NCBI RefSeq assembly: GCF_001676615.1
Contig: NZ_LYXZ01000053.1
Coordinates: 45,629-109,628 of the forward strand
Origin: Labrys sp. WJW
GTDB lineage: Bacteria; Pseudomonadota; Alphaproteobacteria; Rhizobiales; Labraceae
Reading direction: 5' to 3'
DNA length: 64,000 nt
The translations under genes and the position numbers were made by a program. This document shows, in pieces, positions 9,005 to 17,402 of the stretch; the first letter of the stretch is position 1, and every line of letters begins with the position of its first letter. The notes under the pieces were generated by a model. The model worked only from the letters and a program-made list of their open reading frames with translations, did not search any database and was not told where the DNA came from.

Positions 9005-9945
9005 AGGAACCTCCGCATTTCCTCGGTGCTGGCACCACCAGTCAGCCGCAGGTATTCCATCGTGGTCTGGATGTTGCTGTGCCTGAGGTATTGCCGGGTG
9101 AGGTCCAGGGGCATGGCCCTGTCGTAGTGCAGGTACCGTGCGGCGGACCTGCGAATAGCCTTAAGGGTGCATGTGGTGGACTTGGTGAGCCCAAGGTGGT
9201 CCCGGCAGAGCTTCCACAGGCGCTGAAGGTTGTCGTAGCGCTCCGGGAAGACCTTGCTGTCACCCTTAGGACACCCAGCCGCGAACCACCTGCGGAGCAA
9301 CAGGCCTCCCGCCTCGCCACTCAATGGGATGGTCGCCTCGGACCCTTCGGTCTTGGTGCCTGGGACAAAGAGGTCCATACCAAAGGGAGACGGCGGGCCG
9401 ACCTCGGGACCCCTGCTGAAGCTCACGCCGGACCACTTGACCCGCAGGGTCTCCTCAATGCGGAGCCCGGTGAAGTGGGTCCACTCGATGTGGTCCGCGA
9501 GTTCCGGCCTTGTGGCAGCCAGCGAGGTACCTTCGGGCACAGGCGTACGGAGCCACGTGAGGAGGCGGGACCTGTGGTCGTCATTGAGCCACCACTTGGG
9601 GGCCTTCTTGACGCCGCTGGTAATCCCCGCCGTGTCACACCCCATAGTCTTGAGCACGATCAGGCGCTTGCGGATGGTGCTGGCAGAATAGCCCTGCTCT
9701 TTCCACTTCGAGACCATAGCCCTGATGTGCTCCCGGGTGACCTCCGCGACATGGCGGACGGCAAGGTCCTCGGTGAGATCTTGGATGATCATACGCCCCT
9801 GGCACACCATCGTTTCGGCGGACCTGAGGTCACGCCAAGCGGTTGCCGCCGTGGCCAGAGCGGCCACCAAGGTGGTCTTGCCTGGGGCCGTTCCCCGGCT
9901 GGGCCGAACCTCTGAGGTCCCCGGAAATGGGATAACGTTGTCCAT
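9001..9945 (-). CDS. Tyrosine recombinase-like protein, first of a tandem pair
   Basis: 314 residues. Catalytic-domain residues Arg162 (Thr-Gly-Leu-Arg-Ile-Glu-Glu), Lys198, Arg265, His289 (Leu-Arg-His-Ser-Asn) and Tyr298 (Met-Glu-Tyr-Leu) are present. As in its downstream paralogue, the box II His is a Lys (Lys262). The two proteins share the Leu-Lys-Ala-(Ile/Leu)-Arg-Arg-Ser-Ala-Ala-Arg-Tyr-Leu-His block. Both differ clearly from the tRNA-proximal integrase. The gene starts 4 bp after the stop of the 137-residue protein upstream, implying one transcript. Confidence 0.8.
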   Translation of the reverse strand: MDNVIPFPGTSEVRPSRGTAPGKTTLVAALATAATAWRDLRSAETMVCQGRMIIQDLTEDLAVRHVAEVTREHIRAMVSKWKEQGYSASTIRKRLIVLKTMGCDTAGITSGVKKAPKWWLNDDHRSRLLTWLRTPVPEGTSLAATRPELADHIEWTHFTGLRIEETLRVKWSGVSFSRGPEVGPPSPFGMDLFVPGTKTEGSEATIPLSGEAGGLLLRRWFAAGCPKGDSKVFPERYDNLQRLWKLCRDHLGLTKSTTCTLKAIRRSAARYLHYDRAMPLDLTRQYLRHSNIQTTMEYLRLTGGASTEEMRRFL

Positions 9946-9949
9946 CGCC

Positions 9950-10363
9950 CTACCCTTTCACCGTCAGTACCGCGATGACTCCGAGGCCCTGCCCTTTGTA
10001 GTCGGGCTCCTCCCCGGTCCGCTTGGTCTTCACCAGCGCGAAACGGTCAGACCTTCGAGCGGCGGGAAGCTCCTTCAGCCATTTGTTCCACTCATCCGAG
10101 AGCTTCTGTTTGATATACGCATGGTGGACCTTGTCGGGGGCCGCGCCCCGCACCTCAACGAAATAGGCGGCAGGCACAAAGAAGCCCCGAGGCTTGCCAT
10201 CCTTTTCGACCTCAACGGAGAGGGCCGTCCAGCGGGCCCGGAAAGGGAGCGACGAAATGCGAGACCTGAGAGCGTCCGTGGGCACGGTCTCGAAGACCTG
10301 GGTGGTGAAGTCATAGACCTTCTTGGCGGTGCCGGCAGTGGTCGGAAGTTCGGGGGTAGGCAT
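9950..10363 (-). CDS. Hypothetical protein of the recombinase operon
   Basis: 137 residues, basic and mostly hydrophilic, without a recognised domain. It is the first gene of a tight group (gap of 4 bp to the tandem recombinases), so a role as an accessory DNA-binding factor is conceivable but not shown. An inverted repeat lies about 80-120 bp upstream of its start. Confidence 0.6.
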   Translation of the reverse strand: MPTPELPTTAGTAKKVYDFTTQVFETVPTDALRSRISSLPFRARWTALSVEVEKDGKPRGFFVPAAYFVEVRGAAPDKVHHAYIKQKLSDEWNKWLKELPAARRSDRFALVKTKRTGEEPDYKGQGLGVIAVLTVKG

Positions 10364-10442
10364 CGAAGGGAGCCTTTCTATGTGCTCGGGTAAAACTGCC
10401 CATTATGTCCCGCAGAGGGGCCGGGGCGGTCCAATTCAAAGA

Positions 10443-10481
10443 GTGAATCGATGTGAGCCATGAGGACCCCTATCGATTCAC
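10443..10481. repeat. Perfect 10-bp inverted repeat upstream of the recombinase operon
   Basis: GTGAATCGAT (10443-10452) and ATCGATTCAC (10472-10481) are exact inverse copies separated by 19 bp. No U-tract follows on either strand, so a terminator is less likely than an operator or a recombinase-binding site. It lies between the spike gene and the recombinase operon. Confidence 0.6.
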
Positions 10482-10546
10482 AATGCTGATGGGTTCTCCG
10501 AGAGAACTGCCGCCTTACCGACGGGGCCTGCTGTGAAGCAGGACGA

Positions 10547-12424
10547 TCACCTAAGGCGAACGCACTGGGCCACGGTGTTCATCTGTAGCGAGCCGCCCGA
10601 ATAGGACGCCACGCCCACCACATAAACACTCGTGTTCCCCGTGGCGGTCGTGAAGTCGAACACCCAGGGGCCTATGGGGCGGATCTCCTCGTTAGAGAAG
10701 GACCCGGTGAACTTCATCATGCCACCTCCCGGCGCCAGCGGCAGGGTTGCCGAGCCGTTGTTGAATGCTGCCTGCATCACGGCAACCAGGGCGCCACTAG
10801 CAGGCAAGACCTGTACGGTGGCGTGGCAGGACCACATGCCCGGAGGTATCGACAGGGTGCCGAGTGTGGTCTGGGTGACATTCGAGATGGGTACCGCACC
10901 GGGCGAAATGCTGATCATCTGGCCGGGCGTGTTGGCTACGAGGGCGGATGCCCCATCGGTGCCGCCCCAGGAGAACGCGTTGGACGGCGGGGTGGCCTGG
11001 GGGGTGAAGAAGTTCGTGAAGGTGTTCCCCTGGGCCCGGATGCCGGTGGCTGCCGAGTTCTTCACGATCATCGCGCCTGTGGTCGTGAGGTTGACGTATT
11101 CAAGCTTGTTGTTGGTGATCTTCACGTCCGAGGGGGCGCCGTTGCCGCACGATGCGTCCGCAAGGTTGATGTAGGAACGGAGGCTGAGGGCTTCGCCGTT
11201 GTTCGAAATCCAAGCGTTCTCTAAGCGGGCCGATGTGACCCGGCAGAAGTTGAAGAAGTCGCGTCCTGCTGGTGTCCATGAGCCTGTCGCGGGGTGCACC
11301 AGCCAGTTGCCGCCCTTGATTGTGAGCTGCCCTGCCTGCTTGGCTACGAGACCCTGGCCGAACGCATCGCACGACATGTTGTCGATGGCATATTGGATGG
11401 GCGAATAGCCGTCCCAGTCGCTATCTATCTGGACGCAGGTGTCCACCTCACCGGCAGCCGAGTTGATGAGGCTTTGGTCCTCAAGGCCCAGGCCGGGACC
11501 CGTGATGGTGGACTGGAAGCGGTAGCCTAGCTTGAAGTGCTGGACGCGGGTATTCTGTACATGGTTGACGAAGGTCGAGACTCCCTTGAACCAAATGCCC
11601 ACACCCGTGGTTGCCAGACCTTTGCGAGAGGGACCGGCCTCAAGCATCCCCTTGTTGATGGTGGTCCCTGCGGAGCCATCCAGCACCATGCCGGTATTGA
11701 AGCCATTGACAGCGAAGTTGTCGTAGAAGCCGTTGACCTGGGGCTGGAACCTTGCGTTCACCCCGATGGTACTTGTTGACGCGGTGTCCGTAGACTTGAA
11801 GGTGATACCGTGCAGTTCCAGCTTGTCGGGCTTCACGGTCCCCGTGGCGCAATGGTTCCACCCGTTGGTGGTTCCGAACTGAAACACTGTGAGGTCCGAT
11901 CCGGCCCCAACGAAGCTAATGCTTCTCCCACAACTCGACGCAATCGGCTGGGAGAAACGAGCCGTCCCGGGGCCAAGCCTAAGAGTAATCGCCCCGGTGG
12001 TCGATTGAATCACCGAGTTGATCACCGCCCCATCGATCTCATCGGACAACGCACCGGCAGCCGGCAGTAGGGCCTGCCACTGGCTCAGGGTCCACCCTGC
12101 GGTACTCCTGCCGTTCAGGCTGGTCACCCCGGAGAGTGGGTGGCTGGTGCCATCCCCGACATACCCGAAGCCACGCAGGGTTACCTCATCGATATCCTGC
12201 TTGTTGCGGAGACGGTCCGGGAGGTTCCATGCGCCCTTGCTGTCGATACAGCCGAAGGGGAGGCTTTTGTCAGTGGGAGAAGCATTGTTGAGGTCCCACA
12301 GGTAGAGACACCGTGTGGAACCGGCTTTGTCAATTTGGAGCGTTGGGGTGCCCTTGGTCTGTACCTGTGCGAGGGCCGGCCCTGCCAATAGGATAGCGAG
12401 CAGAGCCGCTGCAAAGCGGGTCAT
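10547..12424 (-). CDS. Beta-helix spike/pectate-lyase-like protein with signal peptide
   Basis: About 625 residues from the ATG at 12424. The N-terminus is a textbook signal peptide (Met-Thr-Arg, Leu/Ala-rich core, Ala-Leu-Ala-Gln cleavage site near residue 19). The body (about 130-480) is Gly/Asn/Thr-rich with short repeating turns, consistent with a right-handed parallel beta-helix, and the last 110 residues form a separate beta-rich domain with Trp and two Cys. Such proteins bind or cleave surface polysaccharide. It follows the large LPD38-type gene, as a tailspike follows internal virion genes in podophages. The frame is open for 24 codons upstream, but the signal peptide favours 12424. 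Confidence 0.6.
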   Translation of the reverse strand: MTRFAAALLAILLAGPALAQVQTKGTPTLQIDKAGSTRCLYLWDLNNASPTDKSLPFGCIDSKGAWNLPDRLRNKQDIDEVTLRGFGYVGDGTSHPLSGVTSLNGRSTAGWTLSQWQALLPAAGALSDEIDGAVINSVIQSTTGAITLRLGPGTARFSQPIASSCGRSISFVGAGSDLTVFQFGTTNGWNHCATGTVKPDKLELHGITFKSTDTASTSTIGVNARFQPQVNGFYDNFAVNGFNTGMVLDGSAGTTINKGMLEAGPSRKGLATTGVGIWFKGVSTFVNHVQNTRVQHFKLGYRFQSTITGPGLGLEDQSLINSAAGEVDTCVQIDSDWDGYSPIQYAIDNMSCDAFGQGLVAKQAGQLTIKGGNWLVHPATGSWTPAGRDFFNFCRVTSARLENAWISNNGEALSLRSYINLADASCGNGAPSDVKITNNKLEYVNLTTTGAMIVKNSAATGIRAQGNTFTNFFTPQATPPSNAFSWGGTDGASALVANTPGQMISISPGAVPISNVTQTTLGTLSIPPGMWSCHATVQVLPASGALVAVMQAAFNNGSATLPLAPGGGMMKFTGSFSNEEIRPIGPWVFDFTTATGNTSVYVVGVASYSGGSLQMNTVAQCVRLR

Positions 12425-12480
12425 GTTGGTTGGTCCTTGGTTTGAGTAGTGGCGGGAAATCGTCTTTCGACGGGCAGTCG

Positions 12481-12519
12481 CTCTGTGGCTTTTCAACCGG
12501 TTAGCGATAATCCACAGAG
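12481..12519. repeat. Inverted repeat between the virion-like and spike genes
   Basis: CTCTGTGG (12481-12488) and CCACAGAG (12512-12519) are exact inverse copies around a 23-nt loop that itself contains the palindrome AACCGGTT. A second pair (CTGAGGG and CCCTCAG) follows at about 12527-12560. It may be a transcript-processing or attenuating structure in the leftward operon. Confidence 0.4.
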
Positions 12520-12600
12520 GCTCACTGAGGGTGCCGTTTCGGGGGCAGCTCCCTCAGAGATTCTCAAAGCTACTGTTGTGGTAGTCGGTCGGGCACGGCG

Positions 12601-15600
12601 CTAGGAGCCGTCACCGCCGCCAAGTCCGAACTTCTCAAGGATTCTGCCAAGAGCGTCCCGCTGCTGAAGGGCCCCATTAGGGTCCCGCTGCTTCAGAGCG
12701 TAGGCCGCACGGACCTGCTCGTTCGCCGTGTACATCGCCTTGCGTACATTGCGGTCCTTCATGAGGACCTTCTTGGCCTTCTCATGGTAGGGGTTGATGA
12801 CGGACCCCAGCATATAGAGCTTGGAGCCCTTCACCGAGGATGAGCCATCGGGGGCCTTGAGGTAGGCCTCGGATTGCATCACCTTGGCAACCTGGGACTT
12901 CAGCGAGGGAGCACCGGGGAGATGACCGGAGAGTTCCTGAAGGCGGTCATAGGCATTCCTGCCGTCCTCCATAGTGACATCCCGGAGGTCATACCCGGTG
13001 CCCGTGGGCGTGATGCCGGCGATAGACTTACCGTCCGCCGTGTCCATCGCGAGCCGTTCCATTTCGAGATCCACGATGCCGTCTGCGGTGGAGGACAGAC
13101 CCAACTTGGCGTGAATAGGGTCTCCCCATATGTCCCGCCTCGGAGGCAACGCCGATGACAAGCCCGGAATGGTGGCAATCATCTGGTCCATGATGGAGAC
13201 AGCGTCCCGCATCTCATCGTCCATAAAGGCCGCGTTGGCGTTCCTGAGGAGCGACGAGGCCGGCACGAAGTTGGACGCGATGTTGCCCGCCTGCCTCTCC
13301 ACCTGCCGCCCCTCGCCGCTCATCAGCATGTCCATGGCCTGGTGGAGGTTCTTCAGATAGGTCTGGTCGGCTAGCCCCTTGGTGAGCGCCAGAGACAGGG
13401 CCGCCGCCGTGCGCTCTATGACCCCCTGGTCAACGCCCTCATGCTGCGAGGCTTCCCCGACAGCCGCCGCGATGGTGAAGGGGATGGCGAACGGACCCAG
13501 CATGTCCTTCAAGGGCGTGTAGGTCACGCTCCCATCAGCATTCTCCCGGCGATAGGCAAAGGGTTTCCAGCCGGTGGCCATGAGGTTCCTGCGGGTCTCG
13601 GAATCTCCGGGTCCCGGGCCGGTGATCATGCCGTTGTAGGCCATGACCCCCGTGAGCAAGCTAAAGGTGAGACCCAGCGAAGCCTGCCCCCGGGCTTGGG
13701 CCATGAAGACCTTACGCATTTCCGGAGTGTCGCCCTTCCGCCCTTGGAATGCCTCCCGGAAATCCTTGCTGAGGGCATTGAGCCCCGGTGTGAGGTTGAT
13801 TCCATACCGCACCAGATTCACGGGGGTCTTCACGAAGGGGACGAAGAGCCGCGCCGGGGGGAACTGCGCGGCGAAGGACTGGAAGGACCTAGCGCCCGCC
13901 GCAAGGACACCCGTATCGAGGTCCTGCGAGAGCGTGGCAATCTGTGCCTCCCTCTTCGCGTCCATGTCGGTGGCCCGGCCCGCGTCATCAAAGGCAGCCG
14001 TGAGGCGGCCGTTGACGTGCTCGGCAAGCTCCTTACCGGAGAGCCCGAGGTCCGCCGCTTCCAGGTGTGCCTTGGCTCCCACAATGGACCTATAGGTAAT
14101 CACCTTGGCCGCCTCATCGGCAGCCGCGAGGAAGCGGAGGGACCCGCCCACGGCCATCTTCCCCATGTTCCCGAAGGAGGCCATGGTGTTGTACGAGACG
14201 TTCGCCATGCTGTCCCAGGGCTTCCACCGGTAGAGCGCCCGGTTACCCTGGGTGGGTGTCCCGTAGAGGTCCAGATTGTGCATAGCGAGGCGGCTGTCCC
14301 CTAGCCGGAAGGCCTCTACTGCGGCATTCCAAGCGTCCGGCAGAGAGCTTGCCATGTAGAGGTATTGTTTCACGGCCTGCTGCCGGATGGACGCTCCGGC
14401 TTCGCCCATGCTGTAGGACCCGATGACCCTTTCGGCAGGCCGCACCAAGGCGGTCACCGTGTTGGACACAAGGTTGTTGACCTGGGTCTTCCAGCCCCAC
14501 AGCAGGTTGCTCGCGTAGTAGTAGCTGGCGAAGTCCTGAATGCGCCTGAGGAAGCTTGGTTGGGTGACCTTGCGGAGATTCCGAACGTCGCCCGCGCTGT
14601 CCACCATAAGTTGGACCAACATGTCCGGGTTGACGGTCTTGAGGCTGTCTATCGTGGCTTGATCCGGGGCGAACTCAGCGCGATTCCTGCGGACCACACG
14701 GCCACCAGATGCCCGGATGGAATTCGCATGGCCCAAGGCCTGAAGAGCCCGCGCAAGCTGCGCCTGGACCTCCTCCGCAGCCGCCACCGCATTGCCACCC
14801 CACTGCCCTAGGCGGCCCTGCTGGATGGCCAGGGAGTTTACATAGGCGTCCTTGAACATCTTGTTGGCGATGAGGTAGCCCATCTCCATATGGGCGAACA
14901 TGTCGTGAGCAGCTTCGCCGGCCTTGGCGAGTTCGCTCATCATCGCATTGGGGTCCGTATTGAAGATGGCGGCATACTGGCTGATGCGCTCCCGGGCCTT
15001 CGCATCGGTGAGCACTGCGCCGCCCTTGAGGTTGTCTAGGATGCCCTCCTTGTTCACCGCTTCCACCGCGTGATTGATGAAGTTCACCACCTCCTCCGGG
15101 GTAGCCATCTTGTGGTACGGCAAGCTGTTCGGCGGAGAGGCCATCTTCTCACCGCTCTGCACGGCTCCCAGCCAGTCCTTCCCAGCGCCGTCCGTAGCGT
15201 CCCAGTCCTCGCGGATAGCCTTCATGATGCTGCCGGTAAGCGCCGGGTCGAACCCTCCGGGAGCGGCGTGCGGTTGCCCTGCGGTGGCGGCCTGGGTGCT
15301 ACGGCCCCCACCCTCGCTGCTGCTCACTCGGTCTCCCGAGGCGGCATCGAGGTAACTGCGGGCGGCCATCGTGCGGGCCTTGGGAATGTCCACGGAGACC
15401 TCCACTCCGCCCTCATCCGCATAGCCGTGCTCCCGGCCCCCGTTGCGGGCACCCGTGGTTCTGCGCCCGGTGAGGTTGACTACCTCGGGGTGGGCACGCT
15501 GGAACTGCTTGAGAAGCTGCGAGGCAACACCGGGACCTAGGGAGCCTCGGGTCTCCCCGGTAGTGCTCCAAATGTCCTCGATCCTCGCGGTGTTCCCTTT

Positions 15601-16983
15601 GATGGTGGCATGGACGTAACCAGCCGGCTGACCATCCCGCATGATGGAATAGACCACGTCTCCGGGCTCCTTGGCGGGAGGCAATCCGGCTGCCTCACGG
15701 TCCGCCACGCCTAGTTCGAAGGTGCCGGCAGGGGGGCTCGCCTCGGGAGCTGCCAGAGTATTGGACTGGACGGTCTCCGGGCTTGCTGCTTGTGCCTCGG
15801 TGGTGGGCGCACTAGGGCTCGAACCTTGGGACCCCGCCGCGTTCTCCCCGCCGACCACCTCGCCATTCCTGACAAGGTAATGCTCATCCGGTCCCAACTG
15901 TGGGGCGGACGCCTCGGCCTCTATGGTGCTTTGGGTCTTCAGGACCTCATCCGATGCCCTGGTGATGCCCTCCCGGTCACCCGAGGACAACGCCTTGTAG
16001 AGCCGCATGCCGCCCATGAGGAGAGCACCAGTAGCCGCCTCTATGCCGAGGTTCTCAAGGGCATTCTTCAGGCGGCCCTGTGCATCCGTGTCCCCGGGCT
16101 GGGCCGCGAGGTATCCGGTGATGGGGTTACGGAGTTGGGGGAACTGCTCAATGACGTTCGATAGGCGCTCTTGATGCGGATCGAACATGGTGGTGTTGAC
16201 AACGGTAGCTTTGGCAGCCTCCACCCCAACCTTCACCGCCTTGGAGCCTTGGGCTAGACCCTCTAGCGCTTCAAGTCCCCTCCCCACCCAAGGAAGGACC
16301 TTGAGCCCCTCGGTGAACTTCCCGAGACCCACCATGCCCCCGGTGAACTGCCCGATGCTGGCAATGAAGGGACCACCAATACCAAGGCTCTCAGTGGCTC
16401 TCGATAGCTCGGCGTCATGGCCCTTGCGGAAGTCGGACCTCTGGTCTTCCGGGGTGGGACCCGCGAAGAAGTCATAGAGTTGGAAGCCGGACTCGGTGGC
16501 ACCTCCGCCCAGTGCGCTACCCACATCGGGGAGCTTGCTGACACCATGGGCAATCCCTTGGCCGAACCGTGCAGCCGCATTGCCTATGGTGCCCGCTACG
16601 CCTGCCTGCCCGGGTCCCTGCCCATCGGGACCAAAGGGGGTCGGATTGCCCATCCACTCCGGGTAAGGCGCTACGGGACCTGCGGCGGCACCTGAGGAGT
16701 AGGACCCCGCTTCGCCTCCTCCCCCATACATCTCGGAGGGAGACAGGGTGGGACCCGAGGAGCCGCCGTACAGACCTCGCATGGGGTCTTGCTGTGGTGC
16801 CTGGGGTACGGGTGGACCACCCTGGGGAGTGCCCTGCTGGGCCTCCTCCTGCTGCTGCTCCTCCATGGCTTGCTGCACGAGGGCAAGTTGTAGGGCTTCC
16901 TCCTCAGTCATCGCGGGAGAGCTGGGAGTGACCTGGGGTGATGCTGCTGGGGTGCTTGGGGTTGGGGTCTTGGGGTCCGGCAT
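12601..16983 (-). CDS. Very large LPD38-type virion-like (ejected) protein
   Basis: About 1,460 residues. The first 130 are Pro/Gln/Gly-rich and low in complexity; several hydrophobic and amphipathic helical stretches follow (around 200-280 and 320-340), then an Ala/Ser-rich linker. The C-terminal half (about 800-1250) resembles the LPD38 domain of large polyvalent phage proteins, including Trp-Lys-Thr-Gln-Val-Asn-Asn-Leu-Val-Ser-Asn. Podophages carry such proteins in the virion and eject them with the DNA. The ATG at 16983 has AGAGG about 10 nt upstream; an upstream ATG at 17094 would add 37 residues. Family call is by resemblance only. Confidence 0.55.
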   Translation of the reverse strand: MPDPKTPTPSTPAASPQVTPSSPAMTEEEALQLALVQQAMEEQQQEEAQQGTPQGGPPVPQAPQQDPMRGLYGGSSGPTLSPSEMYGGGGEAGSYSSGAAAGPVAPYPEWMGNPTPFGPDGQGPGQAGVAGTIGNAAARFGQGIAHGVSKLPDVGSALGGGATESGFQLYDFFAGPTPEDQRSDFRKGHDAELSRATESLGIGGPFIASIGQFTGGMVGLGKFTEGLKVLPWVGRGLEALEGLAQGSKAVKVGVEAAKATVVNTTMFDPHQERLSNVIEQFPQLRNPITGYLAAQPGDTDAQGRLKNALENLGIEAATGALLMGGMRLYKALSSGDREGITRASDEVLKTQSTIEAEASAPQLGPDEHYLVRNGEVVGGENAAGSQGSSPSAPTTEAQAASPETVQSNTLAAPEASPPAGTFELGVADREAAGLPPAKEPGDVVYSIMRDGQPAGYVHATIKGNTARIEDIWSTTGETRGSLGPGVASQLLKQFQRAHPEVVNLTGRRTTGARNGGREHGYADEGGVEVSVDIPKARTMAARSYLDAASGDRVSSSEGGGRSTQAATAGQPHAAPGGFDPALTGSIMKAIREDWDATDGAGKDWLGAVQSGEKMASPPNSLPYHKMATPEEVVNFINHAVEAVNKEGILDNLKGGAVLTDAKARERISQYAAIFNTDPNAMMSELAKAGEAAHDMFAHMEMGYLIANKMFKDAYVNSLAIQQGRLGQWGGNAVAAAEEVQAQLARALQALGHANSIRASGGRVVRRNRAEFAPDQATIDSLKTVNPDMLVQLMVDSAGDVRNLRKVTQPSFLRRIQDFASYYYASNLLWGWKTQVNNLVSNTVTALVRPAERVIGSYSMGEAGASIRQQAVKQYLYMASSLPDAWNAAVEAFRLGDSRLAMHNLDLYGTPTQGNRALYRWKPWDSMANVSYNTMASFGNMGKMAVGGSLRFLAAADEAAKVITYRSIVGAKAHLEAADLGLSGKELAEHVNGRLTAAFDDAGRATDMDAKREAQIATLSQDLDTGVLAAGARSFQSFAAQFPPARLFVPFVKTPVNLVRYGINLTPGLNALSKDFREAFQGRKGDTPEMRKVFMAQARGQASLGLTFSLLTGVMAYNGMITGPGPGDSETRRNLMATGWKPFAYRRENADGSVTYTPLKDMLGPFAIPFTIAAAVGEASQHEGVDQGVIERTAAALSLALTKGLADQTYLKNLHQAMDMLMSGEGRQVERQAGNIASNFVPASSLLRNANAAFMDDEMRDAVSIMDQMIATIPGLSSALPPRRDIWGDPIHAKLGLSSTADGIVDLEMERLAMDTADGKSIAGITPTGTGYDLRDVTMEDGRNAYDRLQELSGHLPGAPSLKSQVAKVMQSEAYLKAPDGSSSVKGSKLYMLGSVINPYHEKAKKVLMKDRNVRKAMYTANEQVRAAYALKQRDPNGALQQRDALGRILEKFGLGGGDGS

Positions 16984-17094
16984 GGGGTGGAACCTCTCGG
17001 GGTACCTGGGGTGTGAAGGTGGGACCACGTAGGGAGGCACCTCTAAGTATCCGTAGGGATGCCTTAGAGTGTACTTGACATGCCTCCTCATCAT

Positions 17095-17402
17095 GGGGCA
17101 TACCTAGGTGGTCACTTGGTGGTGTAGTGATGAGTGGTTCTAGTGATCTAGGGCATGATCATCCTCCGGTAGACACAGTGATGACCTCAAGAGACATGAT
17201 AAGAAGGCGCGAAGTTGCTGAGAGAAGCACGAGACGTGCGACTCAAAGACTACGAAATGCCTTCCTCAATGCTTGACGCAATGGGGGCTCATAGCGAGCT
17301 GGCGATGTGGGATTGAGGAGTGCGGGTCTCTAACTCATCTAAGATGTGCTCCATGTGGGCGACGAAGGGGCACCAGAGGGCCACCCCACGCCTTTATGTG
17401 GG
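17095..17402. other. Gene-free interval
   Basis: About 300 bp between the large virion-like gene and the polymerase-like gene, both leftward. I see no gene and no strong hairpin; it probably carries a promoter for the large gene, but no confident -35/-10 pair could be assigned. Confidence 0.4.

Noticed and set aside
4577..9945. RIT element (recombinase in trio)
   Set aside because: Only two recombinases overlap; the third is distant, on the other strand and of a different type.
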